Below, in pieces: positions 46,462 to 55,753 of a stretch of 64,000 nt of DNA. The notes under the pieces were generated by a model. That model was not told the origin of the DNA. It saw only the letters and a program-made list of their open reading frames with translations, and did not search any database. This stretch comes from Ancylobacter crimeensis (lineage in GTDB: Bacteria > Pseudomonadota > Alphaproteobacteria > Rhizobiales > Xanthobacteraceae). The position numbers and the translations under genes were made by a program. The number at the start of each line of letters is the position of its first letter. The stretch's first letter is position 1. The stretch covers positions 62,001 through 126,000 of the forward strand of contig NZ_JALKCH010000010.1 of assembly GCF_023016805.1 (NCBI RefSeq), in the 5' to 3' direction.

Positions 46462-49400
46462 ATGGCACGGTCTCGCGCCTTGCTACCGCCCTCGCTGGCG
46501 GCTACCAATCGTGTCGCTCCGCGCCGGTGGGGGGCTTCTTCCCGCCCGGCAATCCGCCGCGAGTTGCCCCTGCCGCGGCGGGGCGCTTCCGTTCCAAGCT
46601 CCGAGGTCGCGTTTTTGGCTGCCGTCCACCCGCTCATCCTCCGTCTCGTCCGGCATCTGGCGCTGTGCTTCGCCGGGCGGTCGCGGCGGCTGCTGTTCGC
46701 GCCCGTCATGGTGGCCTTCTTCGCAGCGGCGCTCCATGCCGTCCCGGCCCTCGCCTTCGATCCGATCGCGATCCGGCTCGACGCGCTGGTGGTGGACCTC
46801 GCTCCGGCCATCGAACTGCAGTCGAGCGAGACCGACCGCATCCAGGTTTCGACCTCGCCGGGTTCGGACGGAATCGTCCGCCGCATCGAGGTGCGCGCCG
46901 TCGCGCCGAGCCCGAGCGGCAGCCAGTGGGCCGTGTTCGCCCTGACCAACAACACCGACGAGCAGGTGGACCGCCTGATCGTCGCGCCGCATTACCGCAT
47001 GGTCGGCTCCGGCGTGTTCTGGCCGGACCTCGGCAACCGGCGGATCGTGAACATCACGGCCAGCCAGGGCTTCCGTCCGGAGCGGCAGAGCGCGGCCGAC
47101 GCCGACGTGTTCCTCATCACGCTCGACCCCGGCACCACCGTGACGCTGGTGGCCGAACTGACCAGCCCCAAGCTGCCGCAGCTCTATCTGTGGGAGCCGG
47201 AGGCGTTCAAGGACAAGGTCAACAGCTTCACGCTCTATAACGGCATCGTCATCGGCATCGCCGGACTGCTGGCGCTCTTCCTCACCATTCTCTTCGTGGT
47301 GAAGGGCAGCGCGATGTTCCCCGCGGCGGCGGCGCTGGCCTGGGCGGTGCTCGGCTATATCGGGCTCGATTTCGGCTTCTGGAGCAAGGTGTTCGGCATC
47401 TCGCCGCTGGCCCAGCAGTTCTGGCGCGCGGCCGGCGAGGCGATCCTCGCCGCCACGCTGGTCGTATTCCTGTTCGCCTATCTCAACCTCAATCGCTGGC
47501 ATGTGCGCTACGCCCACATCGCGGCCGGCTGGCTGGTGTTCCTGGTCGCCCTTGTCGGGCTTGCGGTGCTGGATCCGGCGGCGGCGGCGGGCATTGCGCG
47601 CATCTCGCTGCTGGCGGTCGCCTTCATGGGGTTCGGCGTGGTGGTGTGGCTGGCACTGCATCGCTATGACCGCGCGGTGCTGATCATTCCCACCCTCTTC
47701 CTCATGGTGGTCTGGGTTGTCACCGCCGCCCTGGCGGTAACGGGGCGCATCGGCAACGACCTCGTGGCGCCGGCACTGCTGGGCGGGCTGGTGCTCATCG
47801 TCATGCTGATCGGCTTCACGGTAATGCAGCACGCCTTTGCCGGCCTCGGTGCGGTGGCGGGCGGTGCGCAGGAGCTGGAGCGGCGGGCGCTCGCGGTGGC
47901 GGGTTCCGGCGACGTGGTGTGGGACTGGGACGTCGACACCGACCGGATCCATGTCAGCCACGAAGCGGAGGAACTGCTCGGCTTCAAGCGCGGCGCGCTG
48001 GAGACCGAGGCGGCGGGGTGGCTCGACATCATCCATCCCTCCGACCGCGACCGCTTCCGCGCCACGCTGGACGGCGTGCTGGAGCAGCGCCGCGGCCGGG
48101 TGGACCAGGATTTCCGCCTGCGCGCCCGCGACGGCCATTATTTCTGGTTCAATCTCCGGGCACGGCCCGTGGTGGGCGCGGATGGCGAGGTGGTGCGTTG
48201 CATCGGCACGCTGTCCGACGTCACCAAGCTGCGCACCGCCGAGGAGCGCATCCTGCACGATGCGGTGCACGACAATCTGACCAGCCTGCCCAATCGCGAG
48301 CTGTTCCTCGACCGTCTTGCCTCGGCCATCAGCTTCGCGCGCGGCGACGAGGCGGCGAAGCCGACCGTTCTGCTGATCGACCTCGACCGCTTCAAGCTGG
48401 TGAACGCCAATCTCGGCATGGCGGCGGGCGACAGTCTGCTGCTCACCGTCGCCCGTCGGCTGATGCGGCTGATGAAGCCGCAGGACACGCTGGCGCGGCT
48501 CGGCGGCGACCATTTCGGCCTCGTGCTGACCTCCGAGCGCGATCCCGAGCGCATCACCGCCTTTGCCGATACGCTGCGCCGCACGCTCCGCGCGCCGGTG
48601 AGCTTCGGTGACCGCGAGATCTTCATCACCGCCTCGATCGGCCTCCTGATGGCCGATGGCCAGCGCCGCACCCCAGCCGAGATGCTGAAGGATGCCGAGC
48701 TCGCCATGTTCCACGCCAAGCGCGCGGGCGGCGACCGGATCGAGGTGTTCCGCCCCACCATGCGCGCCCATGCCATCGACCGCGTGGCGCTGGAGGAAGA
48801 CCTGCGGCATGCCGTGCAGGGCGGCGAGATCAGCGTGCTGTTCCGTCCGGTCTTCCGGCTGGAGGGGCGCAAGCTCGCCGGCTTCGAAGCGGTGCCGCGC
48901 TGGAACCATCCGCGGCTCGGCATGCTGGCGCCGGAGGATTTCCGCGCCCTGGCCGAGGATAGCGGCATCATCGTCGATATCGGCCTGTTCACGCTGGACA
49001 CCGCGGCGCGGCAGCTCGGCTCCTGGCAGCGCAGCGCGCGGGGCGAGCAGGTGTTCGTCTGCGTCGATGTCTCGTCCCGCCAGCTCCTGCGCCACGATCT
49101 GATCCAGGACATCAAGGCGGTGCTGGCCCGCAATCTCGTCACCCCCGGCTCGTTGAAGCTGGAGCTGGCGGAATCGCTGGTCATGGAGAACCCGGAATAT
49201 TCCGCCCGCATGCTGGCGCGGCTGCGCGAACTGGGTGCGGGGCTTTCGCTCGGCGCGTTCGGCGCGGGCTATTCCTCGCTCGCTTATCTCCAGCGCCTGC
49301 CCTTCGACATGATCCGCATGGACCGCAGCCTGATCGCAGGCCTGGACGGGCGCTCGGGCGGCAAGGCGCAGCGTCCGCTGATCCTGCGCTCGCTGATCGC

Positions 49401-50100
49401 TCTGGCCCATGATCTCGGCATGGAGGTTCTGGCCGACGGCGCGGACAGCGAGGCGGGCGCCACCGCGCTGGCCCGGCTGGGCTGCGACTATGCCGAAGGT
49501 GCGCTGTTCGGCGACGCGCTGTCGGCGGACGATGCGCGCCGGCTGTTCCAGGGAGAGGCGCCGCCCACCTCGCTGCTGGAGCGCGGCCGAATCGGCGTGC
49601 GGGCGCGGACGGGTTCGGCGGATAAGAATGCCGGAGCAGCGCCCGCGCTGGCGGGCGCGGCGGCGACACAGAGTGAGGCCGCGACGGCGATTCCCCAGCG
49701 TGCATCGGCATCACCGGTTGGCGCCGGTCCGGCTTCGGCATCGCGTGCCGGCCTTGCGGCCCGCCCGGTTGCGCCCCGTCCGCAGGTGCCGGCATCGTCT
49801 GCGCCGGCATCGCATGCGCCGGCATCGCATGCGCCGGCATCGTCTGCGCCGCCGGCTCCTGCAACTCCTGGCTCACCCCCGGCCCGGCCTGTCGCGCCGC
49901 GTCCGGCCTCGGCGAGCGTGCCCGGCGCTCCGGCAAGCCCGGCCCGCCCCGCGGTTCCGACACGGCCTGCCGCGTCTCCCCGTCCGGCCGCACCGGCCAC
50001 GACGGGACCGGGCGCACAATCCGGTGCGGGGCCCGGCGCGGGCAGCGAGAACGCGCAGACCCCGGCCCGCAGCGCACCGGGCGGCGGTTCGCGGAGCTGA
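46462..50100 (+). CDS. 7TM-PAS-GGDEF-EAL protein with degraded catalytic motifs
   Basis: 1212 residues. A signal/membrane segment precedes a periplasmic domain and a 7TMR-DISM-like bundle of seven helices (about 265-465). A PAS domain follows (WDWDVDTDRIHVSHEAEELLGF), then GGDEF (about 600-750) and EAL (about 780-1030). The cyclase signature reads GGDHF (681-685), the EAL triplet is EAV (809-811), and the Asp-Asp-Phe-Gly phosphodiesterase loop is GAFG (931-934), so both activities are probably lost. A 180-residue Pro/Ala tail ends the protein. Start uncertain: ATG 46462 here, a TTG in FLAAVHPLIL is possible. Confidence 0.87.
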   Translation: MARSRALLPPSLAATNRVAPRRWGASSRPAIRRELPLPRRGASVPSSEVAFLAAVHPLILRLVRHLALCFAGRSRRLLFAPVMVAFFAAALHAVPALAFDPIAIRLDALVVDLAPAIELQSSETDRIQVSTSPGSDGIVRRIEVRAVAPSPSGSQWAVFALTNNTDEQVDRLIVAPHYRMVGSGVFWPDLGNRRIVNITASQGFRPERQSAADADVFLITLDPGTTVTLVAELTSPKLPQLYLWEPEAFKDKVNSFTLYNGIVIGIAGLLALFLTILFVVKGSAMFPAAAALAWAVLGYIGLDFGFWSKVFGISPLAQQFWRAAGEAILAATLVVFLFAYLNLNRWHVRYAHIAAGWLVFLVALVGLAVLDPAAAAGIARISLLAVAFMGFGVVVWLALHRYDRAVLIIPTLFLMVVWVVTAALAVTGRIGNDLVAPALLGGLVLIVMLIGFTVMQHAFAGLGAVAGGAQELERRALAVAGSGDVVWDWDVDTDRIHVSHEAEELLGFKRGALETEAAGWLDIIHPSDRDRFRATLDGVLEQRRGRVDQDFRLRARDGHYFWFNLRARPVVGADGEVVRCIGTLSDVTKLRTAEERILHDAVHDNLTSLPNRELFLDRLASAISFARGDEAAKPTVLLIDLDRFKLVNANLGMAAGDSLLLTVARRLMRLMKPQDTLARLGGDHFGLVLTSERDPERITAFADTLRRTLRAPVSFGDREIFITASIGLLMADGQRRTPAEMLKDAELAMFHAKRAGGDRIEVFRPTMRAHAIDRVALEEDLRHAVQGGEISVLFRPVFRLEGRKLAGFEAVPRWNHPRLGMLAPEDFRALAEDSGIIVDIGLFTLDTAARQLGSWQRSARGEQVFVCVDVSSRQLLRHDLIQDIKAVLARNLVTPGSLKLELAESLVMENPEYSARMLARLRELGAGLSLGAFGAGYSSLAYLQRLPFDMIRMDRSLIAGLDGRSGGKAQRPLILRSLIALAHDLGMEVLADGADSEAGATALARLGCDYAEGALFGDALSADDARRLFQGEAPPTSLLERGRIGVRARTGSADKNAGAAPALAGAAATQSEAATAIPQRASASPVGAGPASASRAGLAARPVAPRPQVPASSAPASHAPASHAPASSAPPAPATPGSPPARPVAPRPASASVPGAPASPARPAVPTRPAASPRPAAPATTGPGAQSGAGPGAGSENAQTPARSAPGGGSRS
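49786..49845. repeat. Four tandem 15-bp units in the Pro/Ala tail
   Basis: Four 15-base units (GCGCCGGCATCGCAT and variants with GTCT) begin at 49786, 49801, 49816 and 49831, each encoding an Ala-Pro-Ala-Ser-x pentapeptide. Confidence 0.75.
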
Positions 50101-50150
50101 CGTTCTACAGGAGAAGCGGGTGCGGAACGGGCGAGGAGCGGACGCTGCCT

Positions 50151-50765
50151 TCAGGCGTGGCCGGCTTCGCTGGACAGCATGCCAGGGTGAATGCCGATCT
50201 TGCGCAGCGCCTGATCGTATTTTGTGCCGGTATCGGTACCGAAGATCAGCCCGGTATCGGCCGGGCAGTGCAGCCAGCCATTCTGCTGGATCTCGTTTTC
50301 CAGCTGCCCCGGCGCCCAGCCGGCATAGCCGAGCGCGAGCACAGCGTCATGCGGGCCATCCCCGCGCGCGATCGCCTTCAATATGTCGAGTGTGGCGGTG
50401 AGGCAGATGCCGCTGTCGATCGGCAAGGTCGAATTCTCGACGAAATAATCCGCGCTGTGCAGCACGAAGCCGCGCCCGGTTTCCACCGGCCCGCCCTTGA
50501 GCACCTTCACTTGCCCGACCTGCGTGGGCAGGCGGATGAGTTCGGTTTCGGGGATGACGTCGAGCTGGACCAGCAGATCCGAGAAATTGATGTGGCTCGC
50601 CGGCTGGTTGACCACGATGCCCATGGCGCCTTCCGAGGAGTGTGCGCACAGATAGATCACCGCGCGGGCGAAGCGCTCGTCGCGCATGCCGGGCATCGCG
50701 ACCAGCATCTGCCCGTCGAGGAACTGGTCGGCGCCGTCGTCTTCCGTCATCGAACCGATTTTCAT
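50151..50765 (-). CDS. YqgE/AlgH family protein (DUF179)
   Basis: 204 residues. Conserved soluble protein of uncertain biochemical role. Family elements: [55 protein letters not shown] and [19 protein letters not shown] 50765 used; ATG 50750 is an alternative. Transcribed away from the DsbD-N-like gene. Confidence 0.9.
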   Translation of the reverse strand: MKIGSMTEDDGADQFLDGQMLVAMPGMRDERFARAVIYLCAHSSEGAMGIVVNQPASHINFSDLLVQLDVIPETELIRLPTQVGQVKVLKGGPVETGRGFVLHSADYFVENSTLPIDSGICLTATLDILKAIARGDGPHDAVLALGYAGWAPGQLENEIQQNGWLHCPADTGLIFGTDTGTKYDQALRKIGIHPGMLSSEAGHA

Positions 50766-50890
50766 CCTGAGAAGGGTAAAGCGTGGCCGCCCATTTTCAA
50801 GCGCCGGGGAGCGCTGGCGAGCCCCGACGCGACCTCGGCTTCACACGAACGTGCGGATTTGCCGCTTTTCCGGCGGGGGTCGAAAAGGCT

Positions 50891-51778
50891 ATGCGGCTTG
50901 GCATGATGTGCTCGCGTTCCTCCCTCTTGCGCACCCGCTCGCCCGGTCCGGCCCTGCGGCTCGTTGCCGGCTTCGTCGGGCTGCTTCTGCTGCCGTCCGC
51001 GGCTCTTGCGGGGGCGGAATCGGACTGGGTCTCCTCCGGCGGCGGCGCGGTGCGGCTGGTGGCGGGTGCCACGGCTGGAGGCGCGCTCGATGCCGGGGTC
51101 GAGATCCGGTTGCAGCCGGGCTGGAAGACCTATTGGCGCTATCCCGGCGACAGCGGGGTTCCGCCACGCTTCGACTGGTCGGGCTCGGAAAACCTCGCGA
51201 GCGTCGCAGTGAAATGGCCGGCGCCCCATCGCTTCGACGATGGCGGGGGCAGCTATTCCATCGGCTACAAGCGCGACCTCGTGCTGCCGCTCGTCGTCAC
51301 GCCGAAGGATCCGGCACGGAAGCTGGCGCTGAAGCTGACGCTGGACTTCGCGGTGTGCGAGAAGATCTGCCAGCCGGCCCGTGCCGAACTGGCGCTCGAC
51401 GTGCCCGCGGGCGGCGCCGCGCCGTCGAACCCGGAGCTCGTTGCGGCGCAGGCGTCGGTGCCGGCGCAGGCCGCGCTCGGCGCGGCCGGGCCGACGGGAA
51501 TCGGTCGCGTGCAGATGACCGAGGACGACGGCGTGCCGGTGCTGCGCATCGAGGCGCGCACCGCCCATGCCGAGAGCGCCGATCTCTTCGTCGAGGGGCC
51601 GAACGAGGACTGGGCGCTGCCGCTGCCGATCCGCAGCGCGGGCCCCGACGGGACGACGCTTTTCACCGTTCCGATCGACGGCGTGCCCAAGGGGGCCGAC
51701 ATCGCCAAGACCCCGCTGCGCCTGACCCTGGTGGATGGCGAGCGTGCCGTCGAGGTGGAAGCGACGCCGTCCCGGTGA
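50891..51778 (+). CDS. Exported DsbD N-terminal-like domain protein
   Basis: 295 residues. A signal peptide (about 20-41, LVAGFVGLLLLPSAALAG) precedes a beta-rich domain starting VRLVAGATAGGALDAGVEIRLQPGWKTYWRYPGDSGVPPRF. This matches the DsbD N-terminal/DsbC-corrector domain, with a CEKIC pair for thiol exchange. It lacks the membrane and thioredoxin-like parts of full DsbD, so reductant must come from another protein. Lies 139 bases before the peroxiredoxin gene on the same strand. Confidence 0.85.
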   Translation: MRLGMMCSRSSLLRTRSPGPALRLVAGFVGLLLLPSAALAGAESDWVSSGGGAVRLVAGATAGGALDAGVEIRLQPGWKTYWRYPGDSGVPPRFDWSGSENLASVAVKWPAPHRFDDGGGSYSIGYKRDLVLPLVVTPKDPARKLALKLTLDFAVCEKICQPARAELALDVPAGGAAPSNPELVAAQASVPAQAALGAAGPTGIGRVQMTEDDGVPVLRIEARTAHAESADLFVEGPNEDWALPLPIRSAGPDGTTLFTVPIDGVPKGADIAKTPLRLTLVDGERAVEVEATPSR

Positions 51779-51917
51779 GGCGTTCGCAGTGAGGCCACCC
51801 CGGTGAGGCTTCGCGTCGCCGATTGGGCGTACCCTTCGCGCAAAAATGCTCTAGTGTGCCGGCCCCGGCGCCCGATATAGGCGCCGCCGCATCCGCATCG
51901 ACGAAAGGGACAGACCC

Positions 51918-52403
51918 ATGACGATCAAGGTCGGCGACATGCTGCCGAGCGCCACCTTCCGCATCTCGACCGCCGACGGGCCGGTGCCGAAGTCCACCGA
52001 CGAGATCTTCAAGGACAAGAAGGCGGTACTGTTCGCCGTTCCGGGCGCCTTCACCCCGACCTGCCACAAGAACCACCTGCCGGGTTTCATCGCCCGCGCC
52101 GACGAGTTCTTCGCCCGCGGCATCGACCTCATCGCGGTCACCGCGGTGAACGACCCGTTCGTGATGTCGGCTTGGGAGAGCGCCTCCAATGCCGGTGGCA
52201 AGATCCTGTTTCTCTCGGACGGCAATGGCGAGTTCGCCCGTGCCCTCGGCCTCGAGTTCGACGCTTCCGGCGGCGGCCTCGGCCTGCGTTCCAAGCGCTA
52301 TTCGATGCTGGTCGACGATGGCGAGGTGAAGGTGCTGAACGTCGAGGACGTGCCCAGCAAGGCCGACAAGACCGCTGCCGAAGTGCTGCTCACGCAAATC
52401 TGA
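51918..52403 (+). CDS. Peroxiredoxin, Prx5/AhpE-like
   Basis: 161 residues. Reduces peroxides with a peroxidatic Cys49 in PGAFTPTCHKNHLPG. The Prx5 group recycles with glutaredoxin or thioredoxin; no fused glutaredoxin here. GACGAAAGGG upstream provides a ribosome-binding site. A terminator follows. Confidence 0.94.
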   Translation: MTIKVGDMLPSATFRISTADGPVPKSTDEIFKDKKAVLFAVPGAFTPTCHKNHLPGFIARADEFFARGIDLIAVTAVNDPFVMSAWESASNAGGKILFLSDGNGEFARALGLEFDASGGGLGLRSKRYSMLVDDGEVKVLNVEDVPSKADKTAAEVLLTQI

Positions 52404-52444
52404 GGCCCGTTTCTTTCGCGATTGCGAAGGACATTCTGCACACG

Positions 52445-52478
52445 AGATGCCCGGCCCGCTGCCGGGCATCTGCATTTT
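52445..52478 (+). terminator. Terminator after peroxiredoxin gene
   Basis: An 11-bp perfect stem, 52445-52455 with 52461-52471, has a CCGCT loop, followed by GCATTTT. Confidence 0.75.
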
Positions 52479-52490
52479 CCGGCAGGCCGG

Positions 52491-52697
52491 TCAGGCGATG
52501 ATGTCCGGCGTGATCTGATCTTCGAGAAAGCCGATGCGGTCCTTCAGGTGCAGCTTGCGCTTCTTGAAGCGTGCGAGCTGCAGCTGGTCGGAGCCGGGCA
52601 TGGTCTGCAGGGCATGGATGGCCGCGTCCAGATCGCGATGCTCCTGCCGCAGGCGCTCGAGGAGAGCCGAAAGCTCGCGTTCCTCATCCGCCATCAT
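52491..52697 (-). CDS. DUF465/YdcH family protein (copy 1)
   Basis: 68 residues. Helical hairpin with the family pattern LRQEHRDLDAAI ... LARFKKRKLHLKDRI. Small soluble protein of unknown function. Two ATGs in a row start it. It is divergent from a second DUF465 gene, with 230 bases between. Confidence 0.88.
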   Translation of the reverse strand: MMADEERELSALLERLRQEHRDLDAAIHALQTMPGSDQLQLARFKKRKLHLKDRIGFLEDQITPDIIA

Positions 52698-52927
52698 CTG
52701 TCCTGCGCCTCGCACCACGAACCGATCCGGGCCGCCATCGAAGCGGCGGCCGCCGCGCTGCTTCGCGTGAGTCGCGGCGGGGTCGAGTATCCCCACCCAT
52801 GGCCCGCTCCGCAACATCTGCTGCGCCGCACGACCATGTTGCGTTGCAGCGACGCGATTCGTCGACAGCCGCCATCGGCCATGACAGACTGATGACGTTC
52901 CTACCAAAAGACAGGGAGAGATTGTCC

Positions 52928-53104
52928 ATGTCCATGCAGGCGCATGTCGCGGAGTTGGAACGGCGTCACCAGGCGCTCGACAAGCAGCTCAAGGAGGAGA
53001 TGGCCCACCCGGGCTCTGATGTCAGCCGGATCAACGACCTGAAACGCAAGAAACTGCACCTGAAGGACGAAATCACCCGATTGAAAGGTGAGACGGTACA
53101 TTAG
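52928..53104 (+). CDS. DUF465/YdcH family protein (copy 2)
   Basis: 58 residues with the family pattern LERRHQALDKQL ... INDLKRKKLHLKDEI. Differs from copy 1 in most positions outside the KRKKLHLKD block, so this is an old duplication. ATG 52928 is chosen because AGGGAGAG sits about 8 bases upstream; an ATG at 52892 has none. Divergent from copy 1. Confidence 0.88.
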   Translation: MSMQAHVAELERRHQALDKQLKEEMAHPGSDVSRINDLKRKKLHLKDEITRLKGETVH

Positions 53105-53112
53105 AGCCGTTC

Positions 53113-53136
53113 CGGTCAGGTGCAGTCACCTGACCG
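53113..53136. repeat. Perfect palindromic hairpin after second DUF465 gene
   Basis: CGGTCAGGTG (53113-53122) and CACCTGACCG (53127-53136) with a CAGT loop: 10 bp, perfect, with no T-tract. It begins 9 bases past the stop. Either a 3'-end stabilising hairpin or an operator. Confidence 0.6.
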
Positions 53137-53457
53137 ACAGAACGCGCTCTGGATGATTTTCGAGTATTTTCTGGTCGCGAAACCTCGATCGACGTTCGCG
53201 GAAAATGCTCTGGCTGCGGCTGTGGTGCACGGGATGTGTCGGGGCTGATGTCCCGTTCGGTGCGCCATCCGGCGTGAGTGTGCCGGAACCGTCCGGCCGC
53301 GTTGCCTGTGCCGGAAGAATCCATGTCTATTGCTGGCGTTTTCCGGCAGGCGTTTCATTCTCGGCTTGGCTGCGGCTTGATGACGAAGTCGCGCTGCCGT
53401 GCCGCTTTCCGACGTACCGGCCCATGGTGCCACGGCGCCGGGCCTGCCCATCGCGAG

Positions 53458-53497
53458 CGCCGCCGGTTCTTTTCTGGAGCCGGCGGCGTCTTGTTTG
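53458..53497 (+). terminator. Terminator-like hairpin in the long prpE leader region
   Basis: CGCCGCCGG (53458-53466) pairs with CCGGCGGCG (53480-53488), 13-base loop, followed by TCTTGTTT. The stem is nearly the same as the one at 24540-24570. The whole 53137-53727 stretch lacks a convincing gene; open frames there have no family resemblance and no ribosome-binding site. Confidence 0.4.
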
Positions 53498-53727
53498 GCG
53501 CCGAGGGGAGCTGCCGTCCGCGATCGGGAGCTGCCGCTTGCCATCGGGCGTCCGAACGACGAATCTTCGATGGCGCCTTGTGCGGAATCAAGATGAGTGA
53601 CGGGGATCGGTCCCATCATTCCTGCGTGCCGGACGGACTGTCGGAGCCTGCCTCCGAAAGAGACCCCGCAAAGGGGCGAAACCGAGCCAGGCGACGAACC
53701 ATAAAGAAACGTTCGGAGGAACGCCCT

Positions 53728-55662
53728 ATGACCAATGCAGCGGAGGCTGCCTATCGCGCGGTCCATGCCCGCTCCCTCGCCGATCCGGCCGGCTTCTGGT
53801 CGCAGGCGGCGCGAGCGATCGAATGGATTGCGGAGCCGCGCATGGTGTTCGAGGGAACGCTGGGCGCCTATGGCCGCTGGTTCGTCGGCGGCATCCTGAA
53901 TGCGTGCCACAATGCGGTGGACCGCCATGTCGATGCCGGCCGCGGCCAGCAGGCGGCGATCCTCTATGACAGCCCGGTCACCGGCACCAAGCGCCGCGTC
54001 ACCTATTCGGAACTGCTGGGCGAGGTACGCACCCTTGCCGGCACGCTGCGCGACATGGGGGTGGAGAAGGGCGATCGCGTCGTCATCTACATGCCGATGG
54101 TGCCGGAAGCCGTGTTCGCGATGCTGGCCTGCGCGCGCATCGGCGCCATTCATTCGGTGGTGTTCGGCGGATTCGCCGCCGCCGAGCTCGCCGCCCGCAT
54201 CGACGACGCCGCGCCGAAAGTGGTGCTCGCCGCCTCCTGCGGCATCGAGCCGAACCGCGTGGTGCCCTACAAGCCGCTGCTGGACCAGGCGCTGAAGCTG
54301 GCGAAGCACAAGCCGCAGCGCTGCCTCATCCTGCAACGCCCGCAACTGCCCGGCGAACTCATGCCCGGGCGCGACCTCGACTGGGCGGCGGCGCGCGACC
54401 ATGCCTATGCCGGCTCCCGCGGGGTGGAGTGCGCGCCTGTCGGCGCCACCGAGCCGCTCTATATCCTCTACACCTCCGGCACCACCGGCCGGCCCAAGGG
54501 CGTGGTGCGCGACACCGGCGGCTATCTGGTGGCACTGGCCTGGTCGATGGAGGCGCTCTACGCCATGAAGCCGGGCGAGGTGTTCTGGTCGGCCTCGGAC
54601 ATCGGCTGGGTGGTCGGCCATTCCTACATCGTCTACGCCCCGCTGCTCGCGGGCTGCACCACGGTTCTCTACGAGGGCAAGCCGGTGGGTACGCCGGATG
54701 CCGGCGCTTTCTGGCGGGTGATCGACGAATACAAGGTGCGGGTGCTCTTCACCGCGCCCACCGCGTTGCGCGCGGTGAAGAAGGAGGACCCCGCCGGCCT
54801 GTTGCGCGCGCCCTACGACCTCTCCAGCCTGCGTGCGCTCTTTCTCGCCGGCGAGCGGGCGGATCCCGATACGGTGCGCTGGGTTGAGGGGCAGCTCGGC
54901 ATTCCGGTGGTCGATCACTGGTGGCAGACCGAGACCGGCTGGGCGATCGCCGGCAATCCGCTCGGCATCGGAAAGCTGGATGTGGAACCCGGCTCCACCG
55001 GCGTGCCGATGCCGGGCTATAATGTCGAGGTGCTGGACGAGGCGGGCCACCCCGTGCCGGCAGGCCATATCGGTTCGGTCGCCATCAAGCTGCCGCTGCC
55101 GCCCGGCTGCCTGCCGACGCTGTGGCAGCAGCCCGACCGTTTCCGCGAGACCTATCTCGAGGAATTCCCCGGTTACTACAAGACTGCCGATGCCGGCGTC
55201 TTCGACGAGAAGGGCCGACTTTCGATCATGGGGCGCACCGACGACATCATCAATGTCGCCGGCCACCGCATCTCGACCGGCGAGATCGAGGAGGTGCTGG
55301 CCGGCGTGCCGGAGGTGGCGGAATGTGCCGTCATCGGCGTGCACGACGCCATCAAGGGCGAGGTGCCCTGCGGCTTCCTGGTGCTGAAATCGGGCGTGTC
55401 CGCCGCGCCGGAAGAGGTGGAGCGCGCCGCGGTGGCGCAGGTGCGCGAGCAGATCGGCCCGGTCGCCGCCTTCCGCCTCGCCCTCGTGGTCGGCCGGCTG
55501 CCCAAGACGCGCTCCGGCAAGATCCTGCGCGGCACCATGAAGAAGATCGCCGACCATGACGACTGGACCCGCCCGGCCACGATCGAGGATCCGGCGGTGC
55601 TGGAGGAGATCGAGGCGACACTGAAGGCGCGCCGCACCGTGGACGGCGAGAAGGTGGCCTGA
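53728..55662 (+). CDS. prpE: Propionyl-CoA synthetase (PrpE-like acyl-CoA synthetase)
   Basis: 644 residues. Activates propionate (or acetate) to the CoA thioester through an acyl-AMP. AMP-binding motif YTSGTTGRPKGVVRDTGG (about 248-265), WWQTETGW, GRTDDIINVAGHRISTGEIEE and the catalytic-lysine end TRSGKILRGTMKKIA. The segments SDIGWVVGHSYIVYAPL and VRDTGGYLVAL are characteristic of PrpE rather than Acs. ATG 53728 is preceded by GGAGG; the frame is open 45 codons upstream without family similarity. No other prp gene is nearby. Confidence 0.9.
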   Translation: MTNAAEAAYRAVHARSLADPAGFWSQAARAIEWIAEPRMVFEGTLGAYGRWFVGGILNACHNAVDRHVDAGRGQQAAILYDSPVTGTKRRVTYSELLGEVRTLAGTLRDMGVEKGDRVVIYMPMVPEAVFAMLACARIGAIHSVVFGGFAAAELAARIDDAAPKVVLAASCGIEPNRVVPYKPLLDQALKLAKHKPQRCLILQRPQLPGELMPGRDLDWAAARDHAYAGSRGVECAPVGATEPLYILYTSGTTGRPKGVVRDTGGYLVALAWSMEALYAMKPGEVFWSASDIGWVVGHSYIVYAPLLAGCTTVLYEGKPVGTPDAGAFWRVIDEYKVRVLFTAPTALRAVKKEDPAGLLRAPYDLSSLRALFLAGERADPDTVRWVEGQLGIPVVDHWWQTETGWAIAGNPLGIGKLDVEPGSTGVPMPGYNVEVLDEAGHPVPAGHIGSVAIKLPLPPGCLPTLWQQPDRFRETYLEEFPGYYKTADAGVFDEKGRLSIMGRTDDIINVAGHRISTGEIEEVLAGVPEVAECAVIGVHDAIKGEVPCGFLVLKSGVSAAPEEVERAAVAQVREQIGPVAAFRLALVVGRLPKTRSGKILRGTMKKIADHDDWTRPATIEDPAVLEEIEATLKARRTVDGEKVA

Positions 55663-55689
55663 GGCGGGGAACGCACCCCGGAAAAGCAG

Positions 55690-55718
55690 AAAGGCCGGAC
55701 ACGAGGTCCGGCCTTTTT
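55690..55718. terminator. Bidirectional terminator between prpE and trcR
   Basis: An 11-bp perfect stem, 55690-55700 with 55706-55716, has an ACGAG loop, AAA on the left and TTTTT on the right. Confidence 0.88.
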
Positions 55719-55753
55719 CGTCTCGGGCAGGAGGAGGGCGAGGCGCCCGCGGC

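Noticed and set aside
46483..49410. 975-codon open frame antisense to the GGDEF-EAL gene
   Set aside because: High GC content keeps stop codons rare on the opposite strand; its composition is His/Arg/Gln-rich with no domain, while the plus-strand frame has clear 7TM, PAS, GGDEF and EAL sequence.
51842..53212. Repeated AAAATGCTCT motif (51844-51853 and 53202-53211)
   Set aside because: Only two copies with differing flanks; too short to call a repeat family or a binding site.
53205..53600. 131-codon open frame in the prpE leader region
   Set aside because: Trp/Arg/Pro-rich product without family resemblance, no ribosome-binding site, and overlapped by other equally open frames.
53593..53727. 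In-frame N-terminal extension of PrpE
   Set aside because: The 45 extra residues are charged and unlike the family; GGAGG sits directly before the ATG at 53728.
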